29,377 bases of DNA from a virus. Shown here in pieces: positions 16,362 through 23,370 of the stretch. The translations under genes were made by a program, and so were the position numbers. The notes under the pieces are model-generated. The model was not told the DNA's origin and ran no database searches. It was given only the letters and a program-made list of their open reading frames with translations. The DNA lies in the IMG/VR virus record IMGVR_UViG_3300030406_006012, positions 1-29,377 of that record; one strand, 5' to 3'. Within the stretch, counting starts at the first letter, position 1; each line of letters begins with the position of its first letter.

Positions 16362-17690
16362 TTATATGAAATCCATCTCATACGACGCGATACGATTTTC
16401 CGCATCAATTGGAAATTCTTGTGCTATATAATAACCCAATGCGTCGGTCAAGTGTGTCAATCTGCTATCTTGTTTTTTGTCTATTTCACCTGCCCCACCC
16501 TCTAAAACACGCACACCTTCAAGGTCTTTGTGCAAATTGGGTGTGATTGCTGGGTTAATAGCCAAAAGATTTAAACCCAAAGCAGTTTTGAGTCTCGCAT
16601 TAACAGCATTAACTCTTTGCCTTTCTCTTGGGTTACTGCGTGCGACCCTGTTGACAATACGGTCACCGAAGAAACCGCTAAGTTCTTCCTGTATTATATC
16701 CCAATCACTGCCGCGAACCTGTGCCGTCCCTTTTGCCCCTCCAGTTGCATCACCATATAAATATATCGTTCCCTCTTGTACTTTCCAATCTTCTATTAAC
16801 CTATTGCACACGATCGGCGTGTTTGAGTTACGTGGGATATAAACCTCGCCAATAACAGCGGTGCCCCAATGTCCATTGCTGAGTAATTGCTCTTGCGTAA
16901 TTACTGCAACGCCCGGAGACACGTTGAAATCAAAACAAAAATTTATAGGATCATCCGGATTGTAATAAATTTCGCTCGTTTGATTATCTTCGCTGTAGGC
17001 GTGATATGCTTGCCCTTGAAAATTTACAAAGGACGCTTCATACTCTTGTTGAAATGTAAGTTCATCCATCATCTGCTTGGCGGCATTTATTTCTTTTTCG
17101 GGCAAGATTAATGAACTGACCCAATGATATGCGCCCCATTCAGATTCAGAACCTTTTTCCATCATTTGGCTTTTTGCGTATGTATGCAAATCATAATAAT
17201 GGTTACGGCCTTCTGGCACACCGACAAAATCACACCAACCTTGTCTATCAGAAAGTGCAGGTCGTATGTGCGCCTCCCAGACGTGCGGTTTCATGTTTGC
17301 GTATTCGTCAAGCACACCACCGTCCCAACCGACACCTTCAATCCGCTCTGGCTTATCCATACCAAGCACATGAATTTCTGCCCCATTCTTTAACCGTATA
17401 ATCAGTTCGCCTTCAAGTGGTTCACCTCTGCGCCATGAAGGATGCACTAAAGATTTAAGATCAGACCAAAATATCCTTTTAGCTTGGTCGCGTGTTGGTG
17501 CGCCACAAAAAAAACGTGGGTTCGGATAAGGCGAACCGCGCAAAGCTCTGTAAACTAATCTTCTTTTCCCGATTAACTCAGTTTTGCCGCTACGCCGACC
17601 GCAAGGAAATGTATTGAATCTATGTTGCCCGTTAAACGCTTCAACTTGCTCGCGTATCGGCCGTAATGGCGTCCATCTATCTGTTAGCAT
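16362..17690 (-). CDS. terL: Terminase large subunit
   Basis: A 442-aa packaging motor. The N-terminal ATPase shows Walker A GRRSGKTE (residues 31-38) and a Walker B-type strand ending VLDEYA (126-131, Asp128-Glu129). FQQEYEASF (213-221) is the typical link region. The nuclease domain starts with CFDFNVSPG (Asp254), continues with YLYGDATGG and ends with DSRLTHLTDALGY, giving the acidic metal ligands. Length and motifs are complete. Its ATG overlaps the end of the small subunit gene by 14 nt. The packaging mode (pac or cos) cannot be read directly from this sequence. Confidence 0.95.
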   Translation of the reverse strand: MLTDRWTPLRPIREQVEAFNGQHRFNTFPCGRRSGKTELIGKRRLVYRALRGSPYPNPRFFCGAPTRDQAKRIFWSDLKSLVHPSWRRGEPLEGELIIRLKNGAEIHVLGMDKPERIEGVGWDGGVLDEYANMKPHVWEAHIRPALSDRQGWCDFVGVPEGRNHYYDLHTYAKSQMMEKGSESEWGAYHWVSSLILPEKEINAAKQMMDELTFQQEYEASFVNFQGQAYHAYSEDNQTSEIYYNPDDPINFCFDFNVSPGVAVITQEQLLSNGHWGTAVIGEVYIPRNSNTPIVCNRLIEDWKVQEGTIYLYGDATGGAKGTAQVRGSDWDIIQEELSGFFGDRIVNRVARSNPRERQRVNAVNARLKTALGLNLLAINPAITPNLHKDLEGVRVLEGGAGEIDKKQDSRLTHLTDALGYYIAQEFPIDAENRIASYEMDFI

Positions 17691-18234
17691 TAACGTTGGC
17701 TGTCATATTTTCAATTTCAGAAAGTGCTTTACTGAATTCTTTTGCGACCGTACTTGCATCTACTGTATCGCTTTGGGCAACTTCTGCTCTTGTTTTTATA
17801 AGTTGCCCCATGCGACCCATGAATTTGTCTATTATAGCATCGTAATCTGGGCGTTTGCGTGTCATTTCTCTGCGTGTCTGAGTTGCTCCTGTTCCATTCC
17901 TATCTGAATCACCTTGCACCTGCTTGATTTCACTCGTCTCAAAACCTACTGTGATGTCCTCTGGTTGTTCCTCGACTTCTTTGCGTGCTATCATAGCCCT
18001 GCGTATTCTGAGCTTACACAGGCGTATCTCATCATCTACAGCGGTTACATCTATGTTTTTATAGATCTTTTTTTCTTCTTTTGTAAGGCCAGACTCATAT
18101 ATACCGTGTTTCACAGCTTTTTTGTTCCCCCACTGTTGTGTGGATTTGCCTCCGTGCATTCGGCAACGTCCGTTGGGCATTGCTCCGTTTTTACAGGGTT
18201 CTCCCCCTCTTGTTTTTGCTCCGCAGAATGCCAT
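17677..18234 (-). CDS. terS: Terminase small subunit (HGGKS-type)
   Basis: A 185-aa protein starting MAFCGAKTRGGEPCKNGAM, then GRCRMHGGKS (residues 22-31) and KKAVKHGIY. The Cys-Thr-Cys-Cys-His pattern followed by 'HGG.S' and 'A.KHG.Y' marks a family common next to large terminase genes and often annotated as small terminase. The four Cys/His may bind zinc. The C-terminal half is helical and ends in a coiled coil. The ATG lies 1 nt after the stop of the membrane protein gene and there is no clear Shine-Dalgarno, so translation is probably coupled. It recognises phage DNA for packaging. Confidence 0.75.
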   Translation of the reverse strand: MAFCGAKTRGGEPCKNGAMPNGRCRMHGGKSTQQWGNKKAVKHGIYESGLTKEEKKIYKNIDVTAVDDEIRLCKLRIRRAMIARKEVEEQPEDITVGFETSEIKQVQGDSDRNGTGATQTRREMTRKRPDYDAIIDKFMGRMGQLIKTRAEVAQSDTVDASTVAKEFSKALSEIENMTANVNANR

Positions 18235-18235
18235 G

Positions 18236-18655
18236 TTATTTACATTGTATGTCGGACACTTTTAAGCGCATTACCTCAATTTGTTTTTCTATGTATTCTA
18301 TTTTTGTGTTTTGTATCGCATCATCTGGTAATGCGCCAATCGTGCCACGTGGCCAATTTGTAGAAAAATAGCTATTTGCGTCCGTGTCTTTGCGTAACAG
18401 CATTAAATCTACTTCAATCCCTGTATTCTTCTTTTCAAGGTCAGAAAGGCGCATGCTATGGTCGTGTATCACTGATTCTTGTTTGCTTATTTCTTCTACT
18501 GCCCGTTGTAATTTCTGTTGCGATTCAAAAACGGCAGAAATCTGATCCCACCCAAACCATAATGCTACGCCTCCAGCCAATAGCATGATAAGTAAAATAC
18601 CTGCTTCTTTTGAGAGCTTTTCAACTGCGCCTTCTGTATCAAGTGCGTCTGACAT
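18236..18655 (-). CDS. One-TM membrane protein with coiled coil, possible lysis or holin-like protein
   Basis: A 139-aa protein with a single predicted membrane segment (AGILLIMLLAGGVALWFGW, residues about 18-36), then a coiled coil (residues 44-85). It ends with a segment NWPRGTIGALPDDAIQNTKIEYI (residues about 98-120). No signal-peptide cleavage site is evident. Its position upstream of terminase in the late arm, with the endolysin also upstream in that arm, makes a role in lysis (holin or spanin-like) possible. One TM and long coiled coil are unlike a classical multi-TM holin. GAGG lies 7-8 nt from the ATG. Confidence 0.5.
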   Translation of the reverse strand: MSDALDTEGAVEKLSKEAGILLIMLLAGGVALWFGWDQISAVFESQQKLQRAVEEISKQESVIHDHSMRLSDLEKKNTGIEVDLMLLRKDTDANSYFSTNWPRGTIGALPDDAIQNTKIEYIEKQIEVMRLKVSDIQCK

Positions 18656-18676
18656 AAAATACCTCTTTTATAAACC

Positions 18677-19675
18677 TCACTTTGCCCCTAACAGGCGTTC
18701 GTATTCTGGTAATATAATAAGAGGCGCGTGTTTTTTCAGTAGGTCTTTTGCTGATTTCAAACGTTTTTTTTGCGTTTCTTTGCCTTTGCCCCTCAAGATC
18801 TCTGTCAGTTCATGTTCGTCAGAGGCGAAAAGTGCCGCATTTTTCACTGGTGTATCGGGCACATTATCAACCCATTTTTTATTTAAAATGAGGTCGGCAC
18901 CTCCGTTCCAAGCCTCAAGGAACGTGTATTGAGTGCCGCCACCATCTTTGGCAATAACTGACATATCTACTACATACTCCGCTGATGCTGTTTTTTTAAC
19001 TGCAGAATCCCATTCTAAAGGAAATCGCCCATAATAGTTTTCTTCCCATTGAGGGGTAGCTTCTGCTAATTTATGATAAGCGTAAAGCCTGTTCACCTCT
19101 CCGTATATGGCTACGCGATTGCTGATATCAAGCTGTTCGTTTGCTTTTGCTATTATTTCGGTGTGTTTATCAAAATCTATACGCGACAAAGCAATCGCAT
19201 GGTGCTTTTTTTCCACCTTACCGATTTTAATAGGGTCATACGGATGAGGTATATACACAGAGGGAACTTGCAGTTCAGCGAGATTATCTACATTGCAAGC
19301 TCTAATTGAAATGACTTTTGTTTTATACCGCTGTACGCATTTTAATAAATTAGGATCATATTCTGTCGGGTCGTGCAAGACAAGGTGTGCATTTTGCTTG
19401 AGAAGTTGCCTAATCGGCTCGCTGTATTGCTTCCAATAAGCGGCCACTATAATAGTCGGTTGCGAACTTGCAATGTTTATAGCGTCAAGCAGGGATACAT
19501 TTTGATATTTCACGTGCCCATTGAAATTTCTTTTTTTCGCTTCCGTTTTTTTCCCTATCTTGTATAGGGAAGGCACATAACCGCCGACACTGAACGTTCG
19601 GTGTAAGTGGCTTGTATAACTAACGAAACCACCAAAACGCACATTGCACAAAAAGAACAATGCTATATTCTTCAA
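18677..19675 (-). CDS. GT-B glycosyltransferase, probably acting on phage DNA
   Basis: A 332-aa protein. It starts MKNIALFFLCNVRFGGF with the beta-strand plus Gly-Gly loop (residues 14-17) of GT-B N-terminal domains, has the interdomain YIPHPYDP segment (141-148) and ends with a donor-binding C-terminal domain whose DGGGTQYTFLEAWNGGADLIL (about 244-264) contains the Glu254 position that contacts the sugar nucleotide in GT4-like enzymes. The start is a TTG at 19675, 7 nt after the stop of the dioxygenase. No membrane helix or signal is present, so it works in the cytoplasm. Its direct pairing with a TET/JBP-like oxidase suggests it glycosylates hydroxymethylated bases; a role in host surface sugars is the main alternative. 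Confidence 0.78.
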   Translation of the reverse strand: MKNIALFFLCNVRFGGFVSYTSHLHRTFSVGGYVPSLYKIGKKTEAKKRNFNGHVKYQNVSLLDAINIASSQPTIIVAAYWKQYSEPIRQLLKQNAHLVLHDPTEYDPNLLKCVQRYKTKVISIRACNVDNLAELQVPSVYIPHPYDPIKIGKVEKKHHAIALSRIDFDKHTEIIAKANEQLDISNRVAIYGEVNRLYAYHKLAEATPQWEENYYGRFPLEWDSAVKKTASAEYVVDMSVIAKDGGGTQYTFLEAWNGGADLILNKKWVDNVPDTPVKNAALFASDEHELTEILRGKGKETQKKRLKSAKDLLKKHAPLIILPEYERLLGAK

Positions 19676-19681
19676 AGCATA

Positions 19682-20596
19682 TCATTTCTGTGAATTATTT
19701 GTTTTATTTGCATTTGCCAACCTTGCAATGCCTTTTCTTCTTTGTTCAGTGAATTTTTTTCTACCATCAGAGTTATCTTTGTACTCTGTATCAACTGCTC
19801 TTTTCTTGAGTTGACCCCTTCTATACGTACGGGCATACTTGAGTTCTTCATCTGGCGTAAGACACTGCCACATCTGTTTTAACGAGTAATAAACGAGTGT
19901 ATATCTATACCCATTTTGTGCTATTTTAAAAGGCGCGACACCATGCAATATAGCTTGCCCATCAAAAATCATCAGTGAATGATTTGTAGGACTGATGCCT
20001 ATATTATACTCGGGCATTAATAGTTCGCCACCTTCTAAGTCTTTAGTAAAACATAGCATACACGATAAAACGCCATTGAAGTTGCCCCGATCATAATGAT
20101 ACGGAAGAAAGTTATCGTAGTTGGCTATGCCAGACGTAAATACAGATTCGCCCATACGATAATCTTCGCGGACGGTTTTAACTACAGTGCTGTGATGGCT
20201 GTATTCATCAACGAAATATTTTTTGTATGTTTTTTCTATCTCATCGGCGAAATTACAAATTATTTGCGCAGGTTTTGGTTGTTTAGCGTGCAGATCGGCG
20301 TACGAACAAAATGGTCCCCGTATATGGTCTCTTGGCTTGAATCCGAATATTCTACTTGTTGATTGTATGCCCGAACCACGTGCCGCTTTGTTATATTCAA
20401 TAACTTTGACCGCTTGGCGCACTGAATTCAAGTGAGGGGATTCAATGGGAATAGAGATTGCAATCCTCTTCCCATCGCATTCAATTGAACACGGTGCGCC
20501 TACTATTTGTTCGACATCAGTTTTTTCAGCGTATCGTTTATTTGCCTTTTCTACAGCAAAATCACGTTTTTTTACTTCAACCTTTTGCAGTTCCAA
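19682..20596 (-). CDS. TET/JBP-family 2-oxoglutarate/Fe(II) dioxygenase, base hydroxylase
   Basis: A 304-aa protein. The double-stranded beta-helix shows His167-Tyr-Asp169 (YHYDRGNF), a Gly-Gly turn with ELLMPEYNIG (189-200), the distal iron ligand His218 (ILHGVAPF) and Arg231 in RYTLVYYS for 2-oxoglutarate. FTSGIANYDNFLPYHYDRG and 'FDGQ..LHGV' are typical of phage members of the TET/JBP clade (residue pattern recalled, not searched). The N-terminus (GSGIQSTSRIFGF, about 74-86) is the conserved start of that group. Start is TTG at 20596 with a GAGG 6 nt upstream; it overlaps the ParB-like gene by 20 nt. The expected reaction is hydroxylation of the methyl group of thymine or 5-methylcytosine in DNA. 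A proline hydroxylase-like enzyme is a less likely alternative. Confidence 0.78.
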   Translation of the reverse strand: MELQKVEVKKRDFAVEKANKRYAEKTDVEQIVGAPCSIECDGKRIAISIPIESPHLNSVRQAVKVIEYNKAARGSGIQSTSRIFGFKPRDHIRGPFCSYADLHAKQPKPAQIICNFADEIEKTYKKYFVDEYSHHSTVVKTVREDYRMGESVFTSGIANYDNFLPYHYDRGNFNGVLSCMLCFTKDLEGGELLMPEYNIGISPTNHSLMIFDGQAILHGVAPFKIAQNGYRYTLVYYSLKQMWQCLTPDEELKYARTYRRGQLKKRAVDTEYKDNSDGRKKFTEQRRKGIARLANANKTNNSQK

Positions 20597-21257
20597 TCGT
20601 TTCCTCTGCTTGTCTTACCAAGTATAAAAGCAAAGATGACGGATCATCTATTGACTCATCTATTTCTAATTCAATAAGATTTTCCATGCTATTTATGATT
20701 TCTGTATACTCATCTTGCTGAAAATAAAGTATGATTTGAGAAATGGCACTTGAAACTGCCGGACCAACGGTTTCCTCGTTGATATTGTCGTTTTCGTAAT
20801 TTGTTTCATTGGGTTGACTATAATCATCATAAAATGCCGCCCGAAATCTATCTTCATCTATTTCGGGCATTTCCAATAAATCCCAAGAACGTAAATCTAT
20901 ATTAAACTTTTCTGTGAATTCATACAGACCTTGCTCTGTTTCTTTACCATATGCTGAGCTTGCTAATAAAACAAGCTCAGCCGCTTGTTTTTCTGTTTTG
21001 GCAACTATTTCAACGACAGGCACACCACCGACGATGTTGAATCTTTCGTTCTTTATGACTCTCAATCTCTGGTGGCCGTCTAAAAGATAATTTTTACCCT
21101 TCCAGATAAACATAGGAAAAGCAAACCCATACTTCATAATTGAGTTTTTTAGACGATTATATGATTTTACGTGTAGTGTTTTTAGTTCGCCTTGAAACTC
21201 TAACAACTCTTCTACGCTCAAACGCTTTGAGGCTTCGCAGGTAACATTAATGTCCAT
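20577..21257 (-). CDS. ParB/sulfiredoxin-fold protein of the DNA modification operon
   Basis: A 226-aa protein with the ParB N-terminal (ParB/Srx) fold: KNYLLDGHQRLRVI (55-68) has the DGHQRL core (Asp60 to Leu65), preceded by the 'LK.SI.KYGF..P' helix-strand and followed by LVLLASSAYGKE, as in phage ParB-like proteins often linked to DNA methylases. The C-terminal part (from about 120) is acidic and helical, ending with QIILYFQQDEYTEI. No methyltransferase is fused here. Its 20-nt overlap with the TET/JBP-like gene and shared operon suggest it aids DNA modification, perhaps as a nucleotide-dependent specificity factor. The role is inferred. Confidence 0.72.
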   Translation of the reverse strand: MDINVTCEASKRLSVEELLEFQGELKTLHVKSYNRLKNSIMKYGFAFPMFIWKGKNYLLDGHQRLRVIKNERFNIVGGVPVVEIVAKTEKQAAELVLLASSAYGKETEQGLYEFTEKFNIDLRSWDLLEMPEIDEDRFRAAFYDDYSQPNETNYENDNINEETVGPAVSSAISQIILYFQQDEYTEIINSMENLIELEIDESIDDPSSLLLYLVRQAEETIGTAKG

Positions 21258-21258
21258 G

Positions 21259-21459
21259 TTAATTTGTTTTACCTTTCTTAGCGTTTTCCTCTAACCATTG
21301 CAACACTTCTGTTTTACGAAAGCGTATAGTTTTACCTATCCGCATATGCGGTATTTCTAATTGTGCGACCCATTTACGTATTGTTGACTCTTTGACGTGC
21401 AACAACTCTGCAACTGCGCGCACTGGCAATAATTGTTCTTCTATATCATTTTGCATCAT
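21259..21459 (-). CDS. Excisionase/MerR-like helix-turn-helix protein
   Basis: A 66-aa protein built almost completely of a HTH: LPVRAVAELLHVKESTIRKWV then MRIGKTIRFRKTEVLQWLEE, the pattern of the excisionase-type 'helix_turn_helix, MerR-like' family with Arg-rich wing. I choose the ATG at 21459 (or the next, 21456) because it overlaps the TAA of the preceding gene (TAATG) and AGGA lies 4-7 nt upstream, rather than the longer frame from 21498. It is 1 nt upstream of the ParB-like gene. It may regulate this operon or be a recombination directionality factor, but no integrase is visible. Confidence 0.72.
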   Translation of the reverse strand: MMQNDIEEQLLPVRAVAELLHVKESTIRKWVAQLEIPHMRIGKTIRFRKTEVLQWLEENAKKGKTN

Positions 21460-21767
21460 TACGTCCTTTTTTTGGTTTTTAACCAGTTGTCTATGCATTC
21501 TGTCTTGATGTTTTTTGACTCTAAATACATCCTTGCCGGATTATTTTTATTTTTCAAGTAAGTAAGTGGGTCAAGGCAACTCAACAAGTAATTGTATCTA
21601 ACATACGTTTTTATGTTTGCGTTCCTATCTTCGGCTTTTTCTAAAAATTCATGGTCTCTTTGCGCTTGTTCTAATATCGCCACCGATAATTTCGCATATC
21701 CGTCCATTTCAGTATTGGGTTCATATATTGCAGTTGCTTGCTTTTTTGAAAGATCCCTGTATTCCAT
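21459..21767 (-). CDS. Small hypothetical protein after the endolysin
   Basis: About 102 aa if it starts at the ATG at 21767 (MEYRDLSKKQATAIYEP...), 1 nt after the endolysin stop; longer starts are possible (ATG at 21785, or up to 21905 inside the endolysin gene). The coding frame ends in TAA overlapping the HTH gene. The product is helical and charged with LEQAQRDHEFLEK near the middle and a Lys-rich end. It has no signal peptide or membrane segment. I do not recognise it. Tight coupling with endolysin and the HTH protein places it in the same operon. Confidence 0.6.
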   Translation of the reverse strand: MEYRDLSKKQATAIYEPNTEMDGYAKLSVAILEQAQRDHEFLEKAEDRNANIKTYVRYNYLLSCLDPLTYLKNKNNPARMYLESKNIKTECIDNWLKTKKRT

Positions 21768-21768
21768 A

Positions 21769-22191
21769 TCAGTATGACCAAACATGCGGACGAGGAGCGT
21801 TTTCTTTGCTTTCTGCGGAGTCAAGATGTATGAAGCGGTTTTTCCCCGTTTGGCTGATCCCAAATCCTGTAAAGCCGATTTCAAGAGCTTCTTTGAGTAA
21901 AACAACTGCTTGCGCGCCCTGAATTTTTACATCAACAGCGCAACCAAGCGTATGTGTGCCTCCTTTGCTTTTTCCTTCTTCTATTTTTTTCGCTTCTATG
22001 CTATGCGTAATGTCTCTGTACGCAGACGTTATGTACAGTGGAAAACCTACGTTTTCTCTAAGTGTTTGCAATTTGTCCATAAATTCATCGTCCATTTTAC
22101 AAATAAACGATTCTTTGCATCGCATTTCTGCATAAGTAAAGTTACGCCACCGATCAGTAGGCCAACTGTCCTTCGTGTATTCTTTTTGCAT
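21769..22191 (-). CDS. Peptidase M15-type endolysin (D-Ala-D-Ala carboxypeptidase-like)
   Basis: A 140-aa enzyme with the peptidase M15 zinc site: GGTHTLGCAVDVKI gives His80 and Asp87, and RFIHLD gives His122. The substrate loop YITSAYRD (residues 53-60) is also typical. The ATG at 22191 is chosen because AAGGA lies 7-8 nt upstream; a longer frame to 22296 would lack a start site of this quality and would overlap the leader hairpin. It cuts peptidoglycan cross-links or stem peptides at lysis. There is no signal peptide and no cell-wall binding domain, so it would need a holin. The first gene of the minus-strand arm. Confidence 0.85.
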   Translation of the reverse strand: MQKEYTKDSWPTDRWRNFTYAEMRCKESFICKMDDEFMDKLQTLRENVGFPLYITSAYRDITHSIEAKKIEEGKSKGGTHTLGCAVDVKIQGAQAVVLLKEALEIGFTGFGISQTGKNRFIHLDSAESKENAPRPHVWSY

Positions 22192-22208
22192 TGGGTTTCC
22201 TTTAGAAA

Positions 22209-22278
22209 GGCCGATGGGCGTCGACTTGAGTCCAAAAGTCTTGCAAGGGGAGGAAATGACCCTGCTCGCCCATCGGCC
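22209..22278 (-). other. Leader inverted repeat before the endolysin gene
   Basis: GGCCGATGGGCG (22209-22220) pairs perfectly with 22267-22278, enclosing 46 nt that contain a smaller GACTT/AAGTC repeat. It ends 6-10 nt before the AAGGA of the endolysin. In the minus-strand transcript this is a 5' leader fold. No T-run follows directly, so it is a regulatory or RNA-stability element rather than a terminator. Confidence 0.5.
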
Positions 22279-22317
22279 GTGAATTTTTGAGTGCAAAGCG
22301 CCAAACCATAGTGTGGG

Positions 22318-22338
22318 ATACGCTATAGCCTATACGCT
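22318..22338. repeat. Three tandem 7-bp repeats
   Basis: ATACGCT, ATAGCCT, ATACGCT stand end to end. The spacing of 7 bp is short for a helical-turn-spaced operator array, but tandem short repeats in a divergent region may bind a regulator or replication protein. Confidence 0.3.
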
Positions 22339-22351
22339 CTGCACCTTTAAA

Positions 22352-22418
22352 TGTTATGCGTGTAGCTCAACACGGAGGATTCAGCTACACATCAGATCAC
22401 CACAATCCTTGCATAACA
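22352..22418. other. Nested bipartite inverted repeat with a Shine-Dalgarno-like loop
   Basis: Two 8-bp arms lie back to back on the left: TGTTATGC (22352-22359) and GTGTAGCT (22360-22367). They pair with 22411-22418 and 22383-22390. The inner loop holds CACGGAGG, the same core as the leaders of the right-arm genes, but no start codon follows at usable distance. Probably a folded regulatory element in the divergent region. Confidence 0.4.
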
Positions 22419-22505
22419 ATATCAATCTAAGGTGTTTTTGCTACTTTGTCCATTTATTTTTTACTTAAAAAGGATTCGGATAGATTCAATAAGGTTATAT
22501 ATATA

Positions 22506-22534
22506 ATCTTATTACCATTATTAAGGGCACGCAA
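22506..22534 (-). promoter_or_regulatory. Weak candidate promoter for the minus-strand arm
   Basis: On the minus strand TTGCGT (22529-22534), 17 bp, TAAGAT (22506-22511). It would start a transcript of about 300 nt leader ahead of the endolysin. The match is modest and the area is AT-rich, so chance is likely enough. No better candidate is seen for the late arm. Confidence 0.22.
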
Positions 22535-22643
22535 CCGCTTGTCCTGCAATCGTTTAGGAAAATGACTCTTCCCCAACTCTTACCTGCCTATTTATTTACT
22601 GTTCCTAAATATAATATTTTCATTGACTTACACTTTTTTTCCT

Positions 22644-22690
22644 AAAAAGCGTATTTTTTACTTTACAAATTAGCGACCATAACTTATCTT
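22644..22690 (+). promoter_or_regulatory. Right-arm promoter copy P1
   Basis: TTTACA (22662-22667), 17 bp, TATCTT (22685-22690), preceded by AAAAAGCGTATTTTTTAC. The spacer ends in CCATAACT and TTCTATTGTTGTTA follows. The 5' end of the first right-arm gene would be about 40 nt before its ATG. This is the first of five near-copies (23303, 23861, 25487, 29017). Confidence 0.8.
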
Positions 22691-22736
22691 TCTATTGTTG
22701 TTAAGAAACCACCACACTTTCAAACGGAGAATCAAA

Positions 22737-23252
22737 ATGAAAAATCAACCTCTCAATCAAATCGGCCTTACTCAAGCGGATATAGCTGAGGCAAACGATA
22801 AGCGGATGGCCGAATCAATCCACGCTGTTGAAAAAGCAAAGGAAGAAAAATATCAACCGTGGAAACGCCTTCCTTCTCGCAGAGACTTCGTTACCAATGT
22901 TGCATATACGTTTGAGAAGGTCGTTGAAAGAGGGTTGGGGGCATTTATGAGGATCGATGGTTTGCAGGTCACGATGCGCGAAGGGGTGATAGAACGTGGC
23001 ACGTTTTTAGACAATTTCAGTGGATACGTACTTAAGGAAGGTTCACGGATAATATTGCTAAACGTCTCTCTGGACGGCCGAACTGAAATGTATGTCCTAA
23101 TAGGTAAGGATGAAAGTTTCACCGCTTACAGGCATGATCCAGCCAACAATTTGCTGAATGAGGTTCGAACCGTACGTGACTCAAAATGGCAAGCCATAAA
23201 GGTTGCGACTCGTGACGCTGTAAAGCGATACTACATGTTCGATCAAATTTAA
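22737..23252 (+). CDS. Unknown early protein, 171 aa
   Basis: First gene of the right arm, behind promoter P1 and a CACCACAC-CGGAG leader. ATG at 22737, 7 nt after GGAG; a TTG further up lies in the leader and is unlikely. Product MKNQPLNQIGLTQADIAEAND... has a helical, charged first 50 residues, then a mixed alpha/beta domain (VLKEGSRIILLNVSLDGR, about 112-130). No membrane segment or known motif. It is followed by a terminator, so it is a single-gene unit. The place as first early gene suggests host takeover or regulation, but this is a guess. Confidence 0.7.
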   Translation: MKNQPLNQIGLTQADIAEANDKRMAESIHAVEKAKEEKYQPWKRLPSRRDFVTNVAYTFEKVVERGLGAFMRIDGLQVTMREGVIERGTFLDNFSGYVLKEGSRIILLNVSLDGRTEMYVLIGKDESFTAYRHDPANNLLNEVRTVRDSKWQAIKVATRDAVKRYYMFDQI

Positions 23253-23259
23253 ACTGGGA

Positions 23260-23291
23260 GGGGAGGGGCAATAAGCCTCTCCCCTTTTTTT
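23260..23291 (+). terminator. Intrinsic terminator after the first early gene
   Basis: GGGGAGGGGC (23260-23269), loop AATAA, GCCTCTCCCC (23275-23284), with one G-U pair, followed by seven T. It sits 7 nt past the stop and separates the first gene from promoter P2. Confidence 0.88.
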
Positions 23292-23302
23292 ACGTTTTTT
23301 AT

Positions 23303-23351
23303 AAAAAAAGCGTATTTTTTACTTTACTTTTTATCTGCCATAGCTTATCTT
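23303..23351 (+). promoter_or_regulatory. Right-arm promoter copy P2
   Basis: TTTACT (23323-23328), 17 bp, TATCTT (23346-23351), behind AAAAAAAGCGTATTTTTTAC. The segment after the -10, TTCTATTGTTGTTAGGAAACCACCACACTT, is almost the same as after P1, showing a duplicated promoter-leader cassette. Confidence 0.8.
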
Positions 23352-23370
23352 TCTATTGTTGTTAGGAAAC

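Larger units (their letters stand above)
22192..22736. other. Divergent intergenic control region without genes
   Basis: Both arms start here and run outwards. No open frame here has a usable ribosome site and codon content. The 545 bp hold the endolysin leader hairpin (22209-22278), a triple ATACGCT-type repeat (22318-22338), a nested inverted repeat (22352-22418), an AT-rich stretch (22480-22520) and promoter P1 (22644-22690). This is a likely site for early/late switch control and could also carry the replication origin, which is inference. Confidence 0.6.

Noticed and set aside
22209-22278. Possible tRNA-like fold with a 70-nt span
   Set aside because: The stem is 12 bp and there is no T-loop consensus, anticodon arm or 3' CCA in a proper place on either strand.
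22047-22304. 85-aa minus-strand frame overlapping the endolysin start
   Set aside because: It overlaps the endolysin in another frame, and its content reflects the leader hairpin rather than a protein.
22356-22430. 24-codon frame starting MRVAQHGG in the divergent region
   Set aside because: No ribosome site and it is explained by the nested inverted repeat; could at most be a leader peptide.
22623-22650. TTGACT as a -35 just before P1
   Set aside because: No -10 at 16-18 bp; P1 itself gives a better match.
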